DNA of 64,000 nt from Gigaspora rosea (taxonomy: Eukaryota > Glomeromycota > Glomeromycetes > Diversisporales > Gigasporaceae), in NCBI GenBank assembly GCA_003550325.1, contig QKWP01000139.1, forward strand, positions 125,962 through 189,961. Direction: 5' to 3'. The notes under the pieces are model-generated. The model saw only the letters and a list, made by a program, of their open reading frames with translations. It searched no databases and had not been told where the DNA came from. Positions 34,141 through 45,915 of this stretch are shown here, piece by piece. The position numbers and the translations under genes are program-made. Position 1 is the first letter of the stretch; every line of letters begins with the position of its first letter.

Positions 34141-35682
34141 ATGGCATTAAACATATTTACAAATAACATGCCCGAATTATTGGAAAATATTCTTTATAAT
34201 TTAAGTGATGAAATTTATTCATTACATTCGTGCGCACTTGTGAGCCGCTATTGGTGCAAAATGTCGATTCCTGTTCTTTGGCAAGATCCATTTTTATTCG
34301 CGCAAAGGCCTTTATTTATTTCTAATTATTTTTCATCTCTTGATGAAGATGAAAAATTCGGTTTAGAAAGATGCGGAATAAACACAGAATTTTCCAAAAC
34401 ACTATTCAATTATGCAAAATTTTTAAAGGCACTTGATCTATCTTGTTTAAAAAGAAAGGTTGAAGAATGGATTGATTTCCAGCAAGTTAGTTCGAATCAA
34501 TCTTATAGATCATTGAGATCATTAAAATATCATATAATTAATTTATTAATTAAATTATTTGCTGAGAGTGGAGGCACTTTATACAATTTAAGTTTAAATT
34601 TTTCGGATTATGAGATTAATTCAGAAATCTTGAACTCATTAGAACGAAGTGAACAATTTTTTTTCTCACAACTCCAAAATTTATCATTATATATAACATC
34701 ACATTTCAGAATTGATAATGTTACTACATTATTAAGAATCTTGGCAAAAAATACTACAAAAATTAGAGCTCTGCACCTTGATGGATTTTATTTTGGTTAT
34801 GAATCACAATTAATTCACACGCTTATATACATTATTAAATCACAAGAACATCTTAGAAAATTCCACTTATTCGGAGATAGAAGAATGTTTACAAAACCCT
34901 ATGGTACTATTTCAGCTTTGGAGTACCAAAAACAATCATTACAAGAGATTATAATAAATAAATGTTATGATTATTGTGCAGAGTTCGATGTGTTAACGAA
35001 TTGTGAAAATTTGGAGGTTCTTCGTATCATAAATTGCGACTTGAAAATATTAAAGACGACAAGCCTTTATAAAATCAAACCTTTAAAAACTTTAGAAATT
35101 ATTGATTATGCGATTGATGCTTCTTGTATAGTAGAAATTTTAGAAAAGTCTGGCTCGTTATTACAACGACTGAAACTTGAATCAGAAAATAGAGATATTT
35201 ATGAAGATTTATTATTATTAAAAACACTTAAATCTTTTTGTCCAAATATAACTTATCTCAACTTCAAGTTTATCGAATTTTCTCCACAACTCTTAGAACT
35301 TATTGGTAATTTAAAACAACTTCAATTCCTCACGTTATTGTGCACTTGTAATTATATACCAGAAAAAGAACTGAAAACGCGAGTTATGCAGCTTGCAGAA
35401 ATACTGCCATTAACATTACAATATCTTGACTTATTAATTGATTCGTTAGAACCACATATAGATATTTTTCTCAATAATTGCAATGCTCCTTTAAAAACGC
35501 TGTTAATTAATCACCTTGATATCGAAAAAAATACTAAATCGTTAATCGAATTCTGCATACGGAATGAAACTTTGAATTGCGTGGGTTCAAGAAATTTTTC
35601 CTATTTAGATAGTAATATTAGAAAAGAAGTGGAAAGATATGTTTCATTGGTACCATTTGAAGACATTGTTGTTTATTGTTAA
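34141..35682 (+). CDS. F-box/LRR protein 1 (513 aa)
   Basis: Single-exon intact gene. Residues ~9-51 form an F-box: 'MPELLENILYNLSDEIYSL', 'HSCALVSRYWCKMSIPVLW'. The rest is a leucine-rich solenoid, e.g. 'LQNLSLYITSHFRIDN', 'TTLLRILAKNTTKIRALHLD', 'LLQRLKLESENRD', 'CPNITYLNFKFIEFSPQLL' and 'LIGNLKQLQFLTLL'. F-box proteins of this kind recruit substrates to SCF (Skp1-cullin) ubiquitin ligases; the target is unknown. It ends '...EDIVVYC', and AATAAA lies 29 bp after the stop (35711-35716). Clearly paralogous to the genes at 37554 and 49916. The start is supported by alignment of the N-terminus with both paralogues. Confidence 0.93.
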   Translation: MALNIFTNNMPELLENILYNLSDEIYSLHSCALVSRYWCKMSIPVLWQDPFLFAQRPLFISNYFSSLDEDEKFGLERCGINTEFSKTLFNYAKFLKALDLSCLKRKVEEWIDFQQVSSNQSYRSLRSLKYHIINLLIKLFAESGGTLYNLSLNFSDYEINSEILNSLERSEQFFFSQLQNLSLYITSHFRIDNVTTLLRILAKNTTKIRALHLDGFYFGYESQLIHTLIYIIKSQEHLRKFHLFGDRRMFTKPYGTISALEYQKQSLQEIIINKCYDYCAEFDVLTNCENLEVLRIINCDLKILKTTSLYKIKPLKTLEIIDYAIDASCIVEILEKSGSLLQRLKLESENRDIYEDLLLLKTLKSFCPNITYLNFKFIEFSPQLLELIGNLKQLQFLTLLCTCNYIPEKELKTRVMQLAEILPLTLQYLDLLIDSLEPHIDIFLNNCNAPLKTLLINHLDIEKNTKSLIEFCIRNETLNCVGSRNFSYLDSNIRKEVERYVSLVPFEDIVVYC

Positions 35683-35710
35683 TTTTTATAAACTCTTTAT
35701 AATTAGTTTT

Positions 35711-35716
35711 AATAAA
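35711..35716 (+). terminator. AATAAA polyadenylation signal
   Basis: Canonical AATAAA 29 bp after the F-box 1 stop codon; the surrounding ATTAGTTTTAATAAAAA is partly shared with the 3' flank of gene 2. Confidence 0.5.
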
Positions 35717-35906
35717 AATAATTTATTAATTTTTAAATGTCATTTTATCTTGATGATTGCGTATATCGGTTCGTGTAACATCAATTTTGTTAGCTTTTAC
35801 ATGAATTATACTCATGAATAAAGAGACATGTTTGTATTGTTAATTTATTATTAAAAATATAATTTTTTTCTTGATATTAAGGGTAGAGTGTAATATATAA
35901 TACTTA

Positions 35907-36067
35907 TTGTCCGAAGCGTAGCAATGATTTACTATTGAGACGTAAATTCAATATCTTGGGTTCCGCTCACGTGATGTAGAGTCAAATCATGTCAAAAAAT
36001 ATAAAAACGACAAGATGGAAGATCCCGTGAAAATTATAAATATTTTATTATAAGTAGCTTCGGACAA
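35907..36067. mobile_element. TA-flanked MITE, 161 bp
   Basis: Ends TTGTCCGAAGC and GCTTCGGACAA with TA on each side (35905-35906, 36068-36069). No coding sequence. Confidence 0.75.
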
Positions 36068-36078
36068 TAAAACCTAAT

Positions 36079-36480
36079 ACAGTCAACTCCCTATAAGTGC
36101 AATTCGTCAGGACCAATGGGTTACCTTGCATATATAGAGAAGTTGCATTTAGAGAAAAATCCTCCAAATCGAATATTTTAGCATGTGACATATATTTATA
36201 ATTGTAATTGGTCAAATTGATATATATATACAGTCAACTCTCTCTAAGTGCAAGTTGATGGGTCAGAGAAATAATTTGCAGTTAGAGAGAACTTACAATT
36301 AAAGAAAATTAATTAATATTTAATTAATTCTCTCTAAATGTAAGTTAATAAGTAAAAACAAAAAAAACTTGCTCTTAAAAAAAACTGTAATTAATTTAAT
36401 TGGTTAATAAAGTATCTTGCAATTAGAGAGAATAATTTTATATATGCTTGCTAAAAAAAAAACTTGCACTGTATAGTTAA
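36079..36480. mobile_element. Two pogo-like element ends in tandem
   Basis: TA followed by CAGTCAACTCCCTATAAGTG at about 36079 and TA followed by CAGTCAACTCTCTCTAAGTG at about 36231, both with TTAGAGAGAA-type internal words. A clear right end is not seen. Related to the elements at 2304 and 22779. Confidence 0.6.
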
Positions 36481-37553
36481 AATTAGTATTTAATTACTTT
36501 TGTGATACTCTAGATGTAAAAACTACTATACTAGGAAATCAGAATCTGATAAAAGTCCGATGATCACCCACAAAATTTCACATATTCGCATTAATATTTA
36601 TATTTTAAACTCAGCTAGGAAATAGCATCCAAACGTCAAATGAACGGAAGACTGATTAGTTCATACCTGTTAATCTTTTATAGGTAGCTTTTATTCGGTG
36701 AAATATATGTAGTTCCTGTAATTAAATATAAGGTACTGTACGCAGTACTCAACCATCCCTATGCCTTTGAATCTATATTAGTCCTCGATACGCCTCGGCA
36801 ATTATTATTTATCGACAATATGTCAAAGGCATGTATGCAAGTACCCGGCCAATTTGTTTTAATTCTGGCAAATAAATGATCATTATATGTTTATAATGTG
36901 ATTGTCGATCACTGGGTTAACTGCTTCAAAAATCAAATTTGTAGTCTCTATTTAGATTAATAAAATCTACCGAAACTCAATTATACTCTTATTAACAATT
37001 TTAACATTAAACTAATCTATCTATTACATAACAAGTTTAAAAATGAAATATAAAATAAATAAATTCACACAGAAATTTTGAAATTTTCGAATTACGTATA
37101 GGATCAATTTTCAGTTCACGTGATTTTATGACATTATTTAACCAATTAAAAATCGGGATCAGGTGTAACGTAAAGAAATCAATGTTCCTCGTGCAATTTT
37201 GCTGTAAAAAAATTTTCCTCATGCAATTTTACCATTAACATCAATCAATCAACTTTTAATGACGACACTAATTTTAAAATATTGCCGAGAACTCAAAATT
37301 TTGTCTATAAAACAACCTTCTGCGCACTAACAAAAAAAATTTCTTTGCAAAATTTTGGTATGATATAAATCCTCAATGGTCATAATCATAACTCTAATGT
37401 AAGGTTTGATTATTTTAATAATTAAAAATAAGCACAATTGTTTGATTACGTATACGATCGTTGTATTTTCCCACGGTCCTATTACGTATGTACGTATTTA
37501 TAGGCTGTTTACACAATAACACTAACGGATTTTCCTAAAATTCCTTCTGATTA
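36481..37553. other. Intergenic, upstream of F-box gene 2
   Basis: No gene. 37290-37400 (AATTTTGTCTATAAAA...GCAAAATTTTGGTAT) is a copy of a short dispersed repeat also at 57.1 kb. The minus frame at 37222-37037 has no family features. Confidence 0.4.
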
Positions 37554-39125
37554 ATGGCATCAAAAACACTTATGGGCGATATGCCCGAATTAATGGAGAA
37601 TATTCTTAATAATTTGAATAATGAAATTTATTCCTTACGTTCTTGCGCACTTGTGAACCGACATTGGTGCAAAATGTCAATTCCTATTCTTTGGCAAAAT
37701 CCATTTTCATTTGAACGAGACCCTTCATTTATTTCTATTTATTTTTCATCTTTTAGTGAAGATGAAAAATTCAATTTAAAAGAAATTGGAATAGATGTAG
37801 AATTTTCTAAACCACTATTTGATTATGCAAAATTTATAAAGGTTCTTGATCTATCTTGCTTAGAAAGTAAAGTTGAAAAATTGATCAAAGGAATTAATGT
37901 TAAAAAATGGAACAATCACGAGTCTATTAGTTCAAAATGTGATGGCTTATCAATGAGTCGTATAATCAATTTATTATTCAAGTTATTTGTTGAAAGTGGG
38001 GCCACTTTGCACGAATTAGATTTACTTAATCCTATTTATGAAATTGATCCTGACATTTTCAATTTATTAGAACAAAATGGTCAATTTTTCTCACGACTCC
38101 AAAATTTATCTTTATGTCTTACTTCACAATATAGAATTAATAATGTTACTACATTATTAAGAATTTTGGCAAAGAACACTACGAAAATTAGAACTTTACA
38201 GCTTGATGCTTGGCAACTTGATGAATTTTATTTTGGTCATGAGCCACAACTAATTCCAGCTATCGTATACCTTATTAAATCGCAAGAACAACTTAGGAAA
38301 TTCCACTTATTCGAAGATGATAGAATGTTTGCAAAACCTCACGGCATTATTAAGGCTTTAGAGTACCAAAAACAATCATTAAGAGAGATTATAATAGATA
38401 AATGTGATGATTATCGTGCAGAGTTTGATGTGCTAATGAATTGTAGAAATTTGGAAATTCTTCGTATCATAAATTGCAATTTGAAAATATTAAAGACAAC
38501 AAGCCTTCATAAAATCAAAACTTTAAAAACTTTAGAAATTGTTATAAATTCTGTGATTGATGCACCTTATATAGTAGAAATTTTAAAGAATTCTGGAATA
38601 TTATTACAACGATTAAAACTTGAATCAAATAAAGGAATTTGGGAAGAATCTTTATTATTAAAAACACTTAAACCTTTTTGTCCAAACATTATATATCTCA
38701 ACTTTTCGCCTATTAATTTTTCAACACAACTCATAGAACTTATTGGTAATTTACATCAACTCCAATTTCTCACGTTATTGTGCACTCGTTATTGCACATT
38801 TGAAAAAGAATTTAAATTGTTAATTATACAACTTGCAAAAATATTACCGTTAAAATTGCAATATCTTGAATTAAGGGGTCCTTGTTTGAATTATTATATA
38901 TACATTTTACTTAATAATTGCAATGTACCTCTAAAAAAATTGTTAATTAATCACCTTGGAAACGAAGAAAATAATATTAAAGCATTAATCGAATTCTGCA
39001 TACGAAATAAAACTTTGAATTATGTGGGTTTAGGAAATTATTCTTATTTGGATCGTAATATTAAAAAAGAAGTTGAAAAATATGTTGCATTGGTACCATT
39101 TGAAAGAATTGTTGTTGATTGTTAA
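37554..39125 (+). CDS. F-box/LRR protein 2 (523 aa)
   Basis: Single-exon intact paralogue of gene 1. F-box at residues ~9-51: 'MPELMENILNNLNNEIYSL', 'RSCALVNRHWCKMSIPILW'. LRR-like body with 'TTLLRILAKNTTKIRTLQLD', 'KSQEQLRKFHLFEDDRMFA', 'LKTLKPFCPNIIYLNF' and 'LIGNLHQLQFLTLLCTR'. It is about 10 residues longer than gene 1, through small insertions (e.g. around residues 120 and 225). Probable substrate receptor of an SCF ubiquitin ligase. It is the closest intact relative of the pseudogene at 41238-43353, whose similarity even covers the 3' flank (ATAAACTCCTTTTA, then ATTAGTTTTT). Confidence 0.93.
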   Translation: MASKTLMGDMPELMENILNNLNNEIYSLRSCALVNRHWCKMSIPILWQNPFSFERDPSFISIYFSSFSEDEKFNLKEIGIDVEFSKPLFDYAKFIKVLDLSCLESKVEKLIKGINVKKWNNHESISSKCDGLSMSRIINLLFKLFVESGATLHELDLLNPIYEIDPDIFNLLEQNGQFFSRLQNLSLCLTSQYRINNVTTLLRILAKNTTKIRTLQLDAWQLDEFYFGHEPQLIPAIVYLIKSQEQLRKFHLFEDDRMFAKPHGIIKALEYQKQSLREIIIDKCDDYRAEFDVLMNCRNLEILRIINCNLKILKTTSLHKIKTLKTLEIVINSVIDAPYIVEILKNSGILLQRLKLESNKGIWEESLLLKTLKPFCPNIIYLNFSPINFSTQLIELIGNLHQLQFLTLLCTRYCTFEKEFKLLIIQLAKILPLKLQYLELRGPCLNYYIYILLNNCNVPLKKLLINHLGNEENNIKALIEFCIRNKTLNYVGLGNYSYLDRNIKKEVEKYVALVPFERIVVDC

Positions 39126-39815
39126 TTCTTATAAACTCCTTTTACAATTAGTTTTTTTTTTTTTTTTTTAAATAAGTTAGCATCAATTTTATAATTTTTC
39201 AAACGTTTTGATATATAATTCTTTAAATAATAGATGAAATTTTATAAATAAGTGGATCGTGTTTAGATAAGCTTAAATTAGTTAATGATTTGAAACATTC
39301 AGATCCTATGACAATAAATAAACTTTGCTTGATTGCAATATGTATGGTGATGTTGTTTCTCGTGATTTATATTTGTCAATTGTCTAACTTTTAAGTCACA
39401 TATATATGTACTTCGCACGAAAAAATTAAGCTATAACTAAAAACTTAGAATCCGCTGAGTTTTATCACGTATAAAGTCATTCATAATTTGCGAGAGATCA
39501 AATGATATAAAGGTTTTGTCGCACACTCTAGTAATGATTATAATTTGCCAGAATTAAAAAACTTCTCGGCAGCTAACAAATAGATGATTTTAATTGAATT
39601 AATAGCTGTGGTTTATTCAATTGTGATTTTTGTGTATTGAAATAAAGCATGCATAAAATGGTTTTTTATAATGTTAAACGTTTGATTTTCCTATTCTACC
39701 AATCAAGTCATATATTGTATAATTTTTTATTAAGAAGGAATATTATAAAAAAAAAATAAAATAAAATAAAATAAAATTTCAAAGCTAAACTTAATACCAT
39801 ATAGTAGTTATCGTA
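39126..39815. other. Intergenic, 3' of F-box gene 2
   Basis: T tract at 39152-39168, then AT-rich spacer without gene; (AAAAT)n at about 39755-39775. Confidence 0.4.
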
Positions 39816-39985
39816 TTCTCCGAAAATAATCACCTCCCTTGTACAATTTTTTATGTCAAAATTCTCGTGATATAGTGGCACCCTTCGAATCAGCTTATCA
39901 AAACGTTACGAATGGTACCAAAACATACATCTATCATGAAATTTTAATTGTAAAAATTGTACAAGGGTGCTTATTTTCGGAGGAA
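39816..39985. mobile_element. TA-flanked MITE, 170 bp
   Basis: Ends TTCTCCGAAAATAATCACCT and (complement) TTCCTCCGAAAATAAGCACC, both followed by CTTGTACAATTTT; TA at 39814-39815 and 39986-39987. The open frame at 39839-40024 lies mostly inside it. Confidence 0.85.
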
Positions 39986-40118
39986 TACCAGGAACGTAGT
40001 ACGAAATACGAAGTGTATGGTTAACAGGCAACTTTCTGTGCGCGATTTCTTGAATCTTATTGGATGGCGTATTCAAATTGATCATTTGATGCGCATTAAC
40101 ATCGAGTGTATACTGGAC

Positions 40119-40355
40119 GTTTGTTTAATGTCATATGAAATCGTTTTTTGTGTAATTCATTTTGATAAACTTGTGACTGTGCGCATCTTCTAAATTCTGG
40201 CACGAGCGTCTATACCTGTTATGCCTTGCTACTTATATGAATAGTCATACATACTGAGCAGTATTGATTTGCTTAAATTTGTTTAATGCCATATAAAATC
40301 GATTTTTGTGGATTTCATTTTGATAGACTTGTGGCTTTCAAATTCTGACACAATG
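40119..40355. repeat. ~160-bp direct duplication
   Basis: TTTGTTTAATGYCATATRAA ... TTCATTTTGATARACTTGTG ... AAATTCTGRCAC occurs at about 40119-40204 and 40278-40355. Confidence 0.75.
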
Positions 40356-40889
40356 TGTTAAGCTCATGACGAAGCTTTAGTATATAGTACATTCAGTATA
40401 CAGTATATTGTACTTATAGTTCTTTTTTAGCATCTGATTGGCTAGCAAAAGTGATCAGCATAAATTTTAGTATACAGTATATATAGTATTGTACATGGCA
40501 TGTCACTAGTAATAAATCCCAGATATTAATATTCAGATCAAATTTCTATATACCTCAATTTAATGGCCACTATTTTAGAATTTACTTTTCTTACTATCCT
40601 ATTTCTGTACTTGACATTAATAAATAAAAAAAAAAAAAAAAAAAGAATTTACTTTTTATATTAATAGCAGTATTAGTGCTTATAACAAATTTTAAATTTA
40701 GGAGTAGTTATTACTTTCACAATATACAATATATATTTTGGTTATATAATCTTTTTATATTAAAAATGTATATACTATTGATATTTATTAAAATCTATTG
40801 AAATTTTATTAAAAGTAATTATAAATTACTTATAGTAATATTTTTAACTTTTGATTATTTGATTTTATTCTAAAATTAATATTATTTAT

Positions 40890-41235
40890 TTGAAAATCTA
40901 GAAGTGCTCTTACTAGTGCTTTCCTCTATCTGACTAAGATTATTATTACTAAGATTTAAAGAAATTAGCAAAATATTCTTGCAAAGTGTATTTCTTCTTG
41001 TGATCTGAGATTATTTTTATTGATATTCAAAAATTTCAGAGTAGCATTATTGCAAATGTGTTAGCTAGTAATTCCCTTTTCTGATCCAATATTATTGTAA
41101 TCAAGATTAAGAAAAGTTAATACTGTGTTGCTAATGCTTTTTTATCTTCTAATCCAATCTTATTGTAACTAAGATCAAGAAAAGTCAATATAATATTTTT
41201 GTAAAGTGCATTAGCTAATATTATTTCTATATCTA
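40890..41235 (-). pseudogene. LRR (ribonuclease-inhibitor type) relic
   Basis: Read on the minus strand, three to four ~28-residue repeats are visible: 'LANALYKNIILTFLDLSYNKIG', 'LEDKKALA', then after a frame change 'VLTFLNLDYNNIGSEKG', 'NNATLKFLNINKNNLRSQ'. This matches the consensus of RI-type LRRs (xLxxLxLxxNxIgxxGxxaLAxAL). Stops follow 'LATQY' and 'GITS', and the frame changes, so this is a dead fragment of a protein-interaction repeat gene. It abuts the truncated 5' end of the F-box pseudogene. Confidence 0.75.
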
Positions 41236-41305
41236 ATATGAAATTGATCTAAAATCATCTACTCATTAGGACAAAATGGGTAATTTTCACACGACTCCAA
41301 AGTTT

Positions 41306-41469
41306 AAGTTAACTCCAAACTCCAACAATAGATGCTTGACGCAGTTGATGAAGAATGACGAAACCTTGACGCAACCTGACGAAACCATAAGTTGCGTAAC
41401 TCAACCATATGTTCATATGTTTTTAAGGTAATGTGAGCAGTTGCGTTAGATCACGCGAGTTGCGCCAGG
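41306..41469. mobile_element. Unclassified ~160-bp insertion in F-box pseudogene A
   Basis: Separates F-box homology blocks. Rich in TTGACGCAACCTGACGAAAC and AGTTGCGT words, related to 31560-31650. No clear terminal repeats or target duplication. Confidence 0.55.
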
Positions 41470-42125
41470 CAACATTAAAATACTACATTATTAAGAATCT
41501 TGGCAAAAAATACTACGAAATTAGTTCGTTGCGACTTGACATCTTTTATATTTTGCAACAACAACCATTCACGTACTTCATGTATTATTAATCACAAGAG
41601 CAGCTTAGACAATTTAACTTGGAGAAAAATTTCTGCAGGCATCATATCAGCTTTAGAGAGTCAAAAATCTTCATTACAAGAAGTTGTTCTATAACGTATA
41701 TTATTATCTAGTGCAGAGTTCGAGATGTTAAAGAATTATGAAAGGCTGAAATTCTTCGCATCAGATATTGCGATTTAGAAATATTAGAGGCAATAATCCT
41801 TTATAAAATCAAATCTTTAAAAACTTTAGATATTACTGTTTCTATCAAGTATAGTTCAAATGTTTGAAAAGCATGACTCATTATTACAACGATTAAAACT
41901 TAATTCAGTAAAGAAGGGAAACACTTGAATCTTTTTGTCCAAACATTATAATTTACAACAACTTCAATTTCTCACGTTAAAGTGCGTTGTAATTGCATAT
42001 CAAACGAAGAGCTAAAAATGCGAGTTATACAATTTGCAGAAATATTACCATTAACATTGCAATATCTTGATTTAAGTGGTGATTGGTTGAATTGTGATAT
42101 AGACAATTTTCTCAATCATTGCAAT

Positions 42126-43013
42126 TAGTGATGCGCAAATCCGCATGATGCGGGATCCCGCGCAGGATCCGCGCGGGATTCGCGGGATTGAATAGTGTTT
42201 CTGAATTTTTCACGATTAATAAATATATATATAAATCATTACTAGGAATGTAATTTCTCGCTAAAATAATAATCATTTCTTATAAATCTTACTGCATTTA
42301 TTACAATAAAATCCTTATATAGATTTTGCCTACTTTGAAAACATTTGAATCTTATAATTATTAAATTTATTAATTCAGATTTGTCTTAATTTTATCAATT
42401 TGTTTTTTAAATATTATTCTATAAATATATATTTAAAAATTATAATGGTACAAAACGATCAAATCATATAAGCGTTAAAAATTTATAAGTAATCATGTGC
42501 ATAACCAGGTATAAAATTTATAAGTAACAAGGTTATATACATACAAAAATTCATAATCGGGCTTTTAATTTCTGATCAAATAGTTACTTATATACTCAAT
42601 AATCATCTAATATCACATAAATGATTGGCTCGAATTTTTATTTAACCTTATCACTCATATATATAACCATTGAAATTGGAGATTTTCATCCATATGGTAC
42701 ACAATATTCTTGGAGTATTATTTTATGCAAGAAATTAATAGATTCCCACTTTATTAATATGATAATGACAACTTAAAAAATATATTTCAACGTACAGTTT
42801 GCGCATTATCTCCGTACGTACGTACGTTTATATGTAGAACGAGAAACAAATAAAAAGTTAATGTGTGCATAATATTTTATTTACATCAAATACTAATTAG
42901 AATTGGCCCACTTATGTTAAAGCAGCCCGGATAATTTGTTAATGCGGGCCAGATGATATGCTAATGCAGGCCAGACAATCTTATATTAAAATCCCGCGCG
43001 TTGCCCATCACTA
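42126..43013. mobile_element. Non-autonomous hAT element in F-box pseudogene A
   Basis: Ends TAGTGATGCGCAA and (complement) TAGTGATGGGCAA; perfect 8-bp target duplication ATTGCAAT at 42118-42125 and 43014-43021. Left subterminus is rich in GCGCGGGATCC/GATCCCGC. 888 bp, no transposase. Confidence 0.95.
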
Positions 43014-43150
43014 ATTGCAATGCACCTTTAAAAAAAAACCTTTAATTGAATACCTTGGTAACGAAGAAAATAATATTAAAGCTCTAATCGAATTCAGCAT
43101 ACGAAGTAGAACTTTTAATTACGTAGGTTTAGGAAATTATTCCGATTTGG

Positions 43151-43280
43151 GAGGTTGGTTAAAGCGGAGGGAAATTTAGTTAGGGTTAGGGTTACCTTTT
43201 TGATGCAGTTAGAAGGTTTTTTATATATAGATACAGTATCAAGAATTCAATTTATGCAGTATGTAGATCATATATTGCCC
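43151..43280. mobile_element. 130-bp MITE with 10-bp target duplication
   Basis: Flanked by perfect TCCGATTTGG at 43141-43150 and 43281-43290; the duplicated word belongs to the F-box reading frame. Inside is GTTAGGGTTAGGGTTA. Inverted ends are weak. Confidence 0.85.
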
Positions 43281-43671
43281 TCCGATTTGGATCGTAATAT
43301 TAAAAAAGAAGTGTACATTGGTATCTTCTAAAGAAATTGTTATTGATTGCTAATTTCTATAAACTCCTTTTATGATTAGTTTTTAAAGTAGTTTTAGATA
43401 TGTTAACCTCATTTATAAACTTTTAAATGTGATATCTCAATACATATAATTTCGGATGGACATTTGAAAATATTTTACAAATAATTGAACTGTGTCCAGA
43501 TAAGCATAGTTTGGCTAATTGTTTGATAAAAACCTTATGAAAATATTATGTTAATTACATAATTTGAATAATTAATAAATTTTGTTCTATTTAATAATAC
43601 TTTCATTAGACTAAAAGTTATCTAACCGTGTCGATATCAATATAATTTTCTAGAATTATATTTTGCTTGAT

Positions 43672-43760
43672 TGATTTATTGATGACTGATGATTGATTGA
43701 TTACTGATTGATGATTGATTGATTGATTGATTGATTTTGAATGATCGATGATTTATTGAT
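43672..43760. repeat. (GATT)n-type microsatellite
   Basis: GATTGATTGATTGATT runs with variants, ending exactly where F-box pseudogene B homology begins. Confidence 0.9.
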
Positions 43761-45318
43761 ACTCGTGCGCACTTGTGAGCCGAATTTGGGGTCGTCTAAA
43801 TCGAATCAGATTCTTATATTTTATCGATTAACTTTAGGGTTAAGGTCATCTTGGTAGGTTTTAGGAGTTATAATAAGCAAAAGTGCCTTCCCGACATTTT
43901 TAATTAACCTGTCCAAGGTATTTAGACTGCCGTTAATTATATTTTTCAGGGTTTTTGTTTTTTTTGCCGAAGATCATCAAAATTCTATAATGCGATTGGT
44001 CATGTGTCATGTGATACTTCTCCGTTTAGTGACAAGTTCCAATACCTATTCTTTGGCAAGTTCATTTCCACTCGAACAAAGCCCTTTGTTCATTTTTAAT
44101 TATTTTCATCTCTCGGAGAAGATAAAAATCGGGTTAAAAAAATATGGAATGAATGCAGACTTTCCAAAACACTATTTGATTATACCAGATTTTTAAAGGT
44201 TCTTAATCTATCTAGTTTAGAAAAAATGCTAATGGATGGATCAATATAGTTCTTTGTTAATTCGAAACCATATTACCACTATCGATATAACACATAGTCG
44301 ATTTGCTATTTATTGAAGTGGCGCCATTTGTATAAATTAGATTTACATTTTAGGAATTTCTTTTGCTTGTTAGGAGAAAATAAACAATTTTTTATCACAA
44401 ATCCAAGATTTATCTTTAGATGTAATATTAAACTTAAACCCTGAAAATGTTTCTAATTTACTAAGGATCTTGGCAAAAAATACTACGACAATTAAATCTT
44501 TGGAACTTGACAAATTTTATCCTGATTATGTGCCACAATTATTTCAAGCCAAAAATCATATTCTTATACGCATTATTAAAACGCAAGAACAACTTAGACA
44601 ATTTAACTCAGTTGATGGTGATGTAGCTCCTACAGAATTCTACGGATTTATTTCATCTTTGGAGTGTCAAAAAAATTTACAAGAAATTATAATAGAAAAT
44701 TGTTCTTCTAATTTAGAATTGAGATACTGAAAATTGCAAAGAATTAGAATTCTTTGTGTCAAGTATTGCAATAAGAAACTGCTGAAAATATCAAAGTGTA
44801 AAATCAGCACGTTCGAGGTAGTTTATCTCGAGATTAATTCATCGATTATAGCACAAATTTTAGAAAGTCCAGCATAATATTACAATGATTAATGTTTGAA
44901 TTAATAAATGAAATAAGTTGGAAAGATCGTTATTACTAAAAGCACTTAAGCCCTTCAGTCCAAATATTAAATTTCGCAACATTTCGAATGTTGAGTTTTC
45001 CATAAAAATTCTAGAGTTTATTGGTAATATACGACGCCTTCAATATGGAGCATTGTTGAAATATCACAAGAATTAAAATATGATTCATGCGTTTGCTGAA
45101 ATACATATTTCCGTCAATGTTGTAATATTTTAACTCAAGAGATCCTTGATTAAATTTTTATATAAATATTTTGTTCAAACATTGTAATACACCTTTAAAA
45201 AACTATTAATTGACGCTTTCGTGACAAGAAAATTATTAAAGTGCTAATCAAATTATGCATATAAAATAAATCTTTGGATTATGTGGGTGTAGAAAAACAT
45301 TTGAATTGACAGGAATGT
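43761..45318 (+). pseudogene. F-box/LRR pseudogene B
   Basis: Begins inside the F-box ('CALVSR' equivalent, CTCGTGCGCACTTGTGAGCC), is cut by ~235 bp of foreign DNA (43795-44029) and continues with 'PLFIFNYF' at about 44080, 'RILAKNTTTIKSLELDKFY' at about 44464 and 'IIKTQEQLRQFN', 'LECQKNLQEIIIENC' to 44728, then a more decayed C-terminal half to about 45318. Multiple stops and frameshifts. Closest to the intact F-box genes here; the 5' end is replaced by a microsatellite. Confidence 0.88.
43795..44029. mobile_element. Unclassified ~235-bp insertion in F-box pseudogene B
   Basis: Interrupts the F-box between the 'ALVSR.W' equivalent and 'IPILW' equivalent. Contains CTTTAGGGTTAAGGTC. No clear inverted ends. 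Confidence 0.6.
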
Positions 45319-45915
45319 TGTGGAACCATAAGTTACGAACATATTGCTTATTCATTTTATCCTGGATCAATAATATTTTACTGGGGTGTCACACGGACTA
45401 ATTAATCAAAACTATGTCCGATAACTATGTAATCTATCATACTGCAGATTTTTATCAGTAAAATTAAAATAAATGATCGAACTTAATTTTACTTAACTTA
45501 ATTATAAAGAAAAGCGCAAAATTCTAAAGGTATCACATAAATATTGTACTTATTTATCTAATTTTTTTTAATTGGAAACTGTTCGTCAGAACTGTTTCAA
45601 AGTAGCTATGGTTGATTTTTCGCTAAAGCTCTAATTAAGTTTCGATTTATATGTTTTAATGTAACTTTTTTCGTCCTAATTAATGAATTTTCAAGTACTC
45701 TATAAAGTGAATGTTCAAAACCCACATATTAATAGAAAAAATAAAACCATAGCTTTATTCTTTGACTTTATATAAATAACTGGTGAAAATTTCAAGGCGA
45801 TTGCACTTCTATATAATAAGTTGATACATTTTAAAATATTAAAATATCGATTTTCATATGAGTTAATAAAATCCGATAAGGTATATAGAAGTAAATCGAT
45901 TTGCTTTGTGGTAAC

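Larger units (their letters stand above)
41238..43353 (+). pseudogene. F-box/LRR pseudogene A, interrupted by three insertions
   Basis: Homologous to F-box gene 2 from about its residue 165 ('YEID', 'EQNGQFFSRLQNLS') to the C-terminus and 3' flank. The F-box and first third are missing. Pieces: 41238-41305, then after ~160 bp of foreign sequence 41470-42125 ('LRILAKNTTKLVR...' with many frame changes), then 43014-43150 after a hAT insertion, and 43281-43353 after a small MITE. Numerous stops and frameshifts. It is not expressed as a full protein. Confidence 0.9.
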
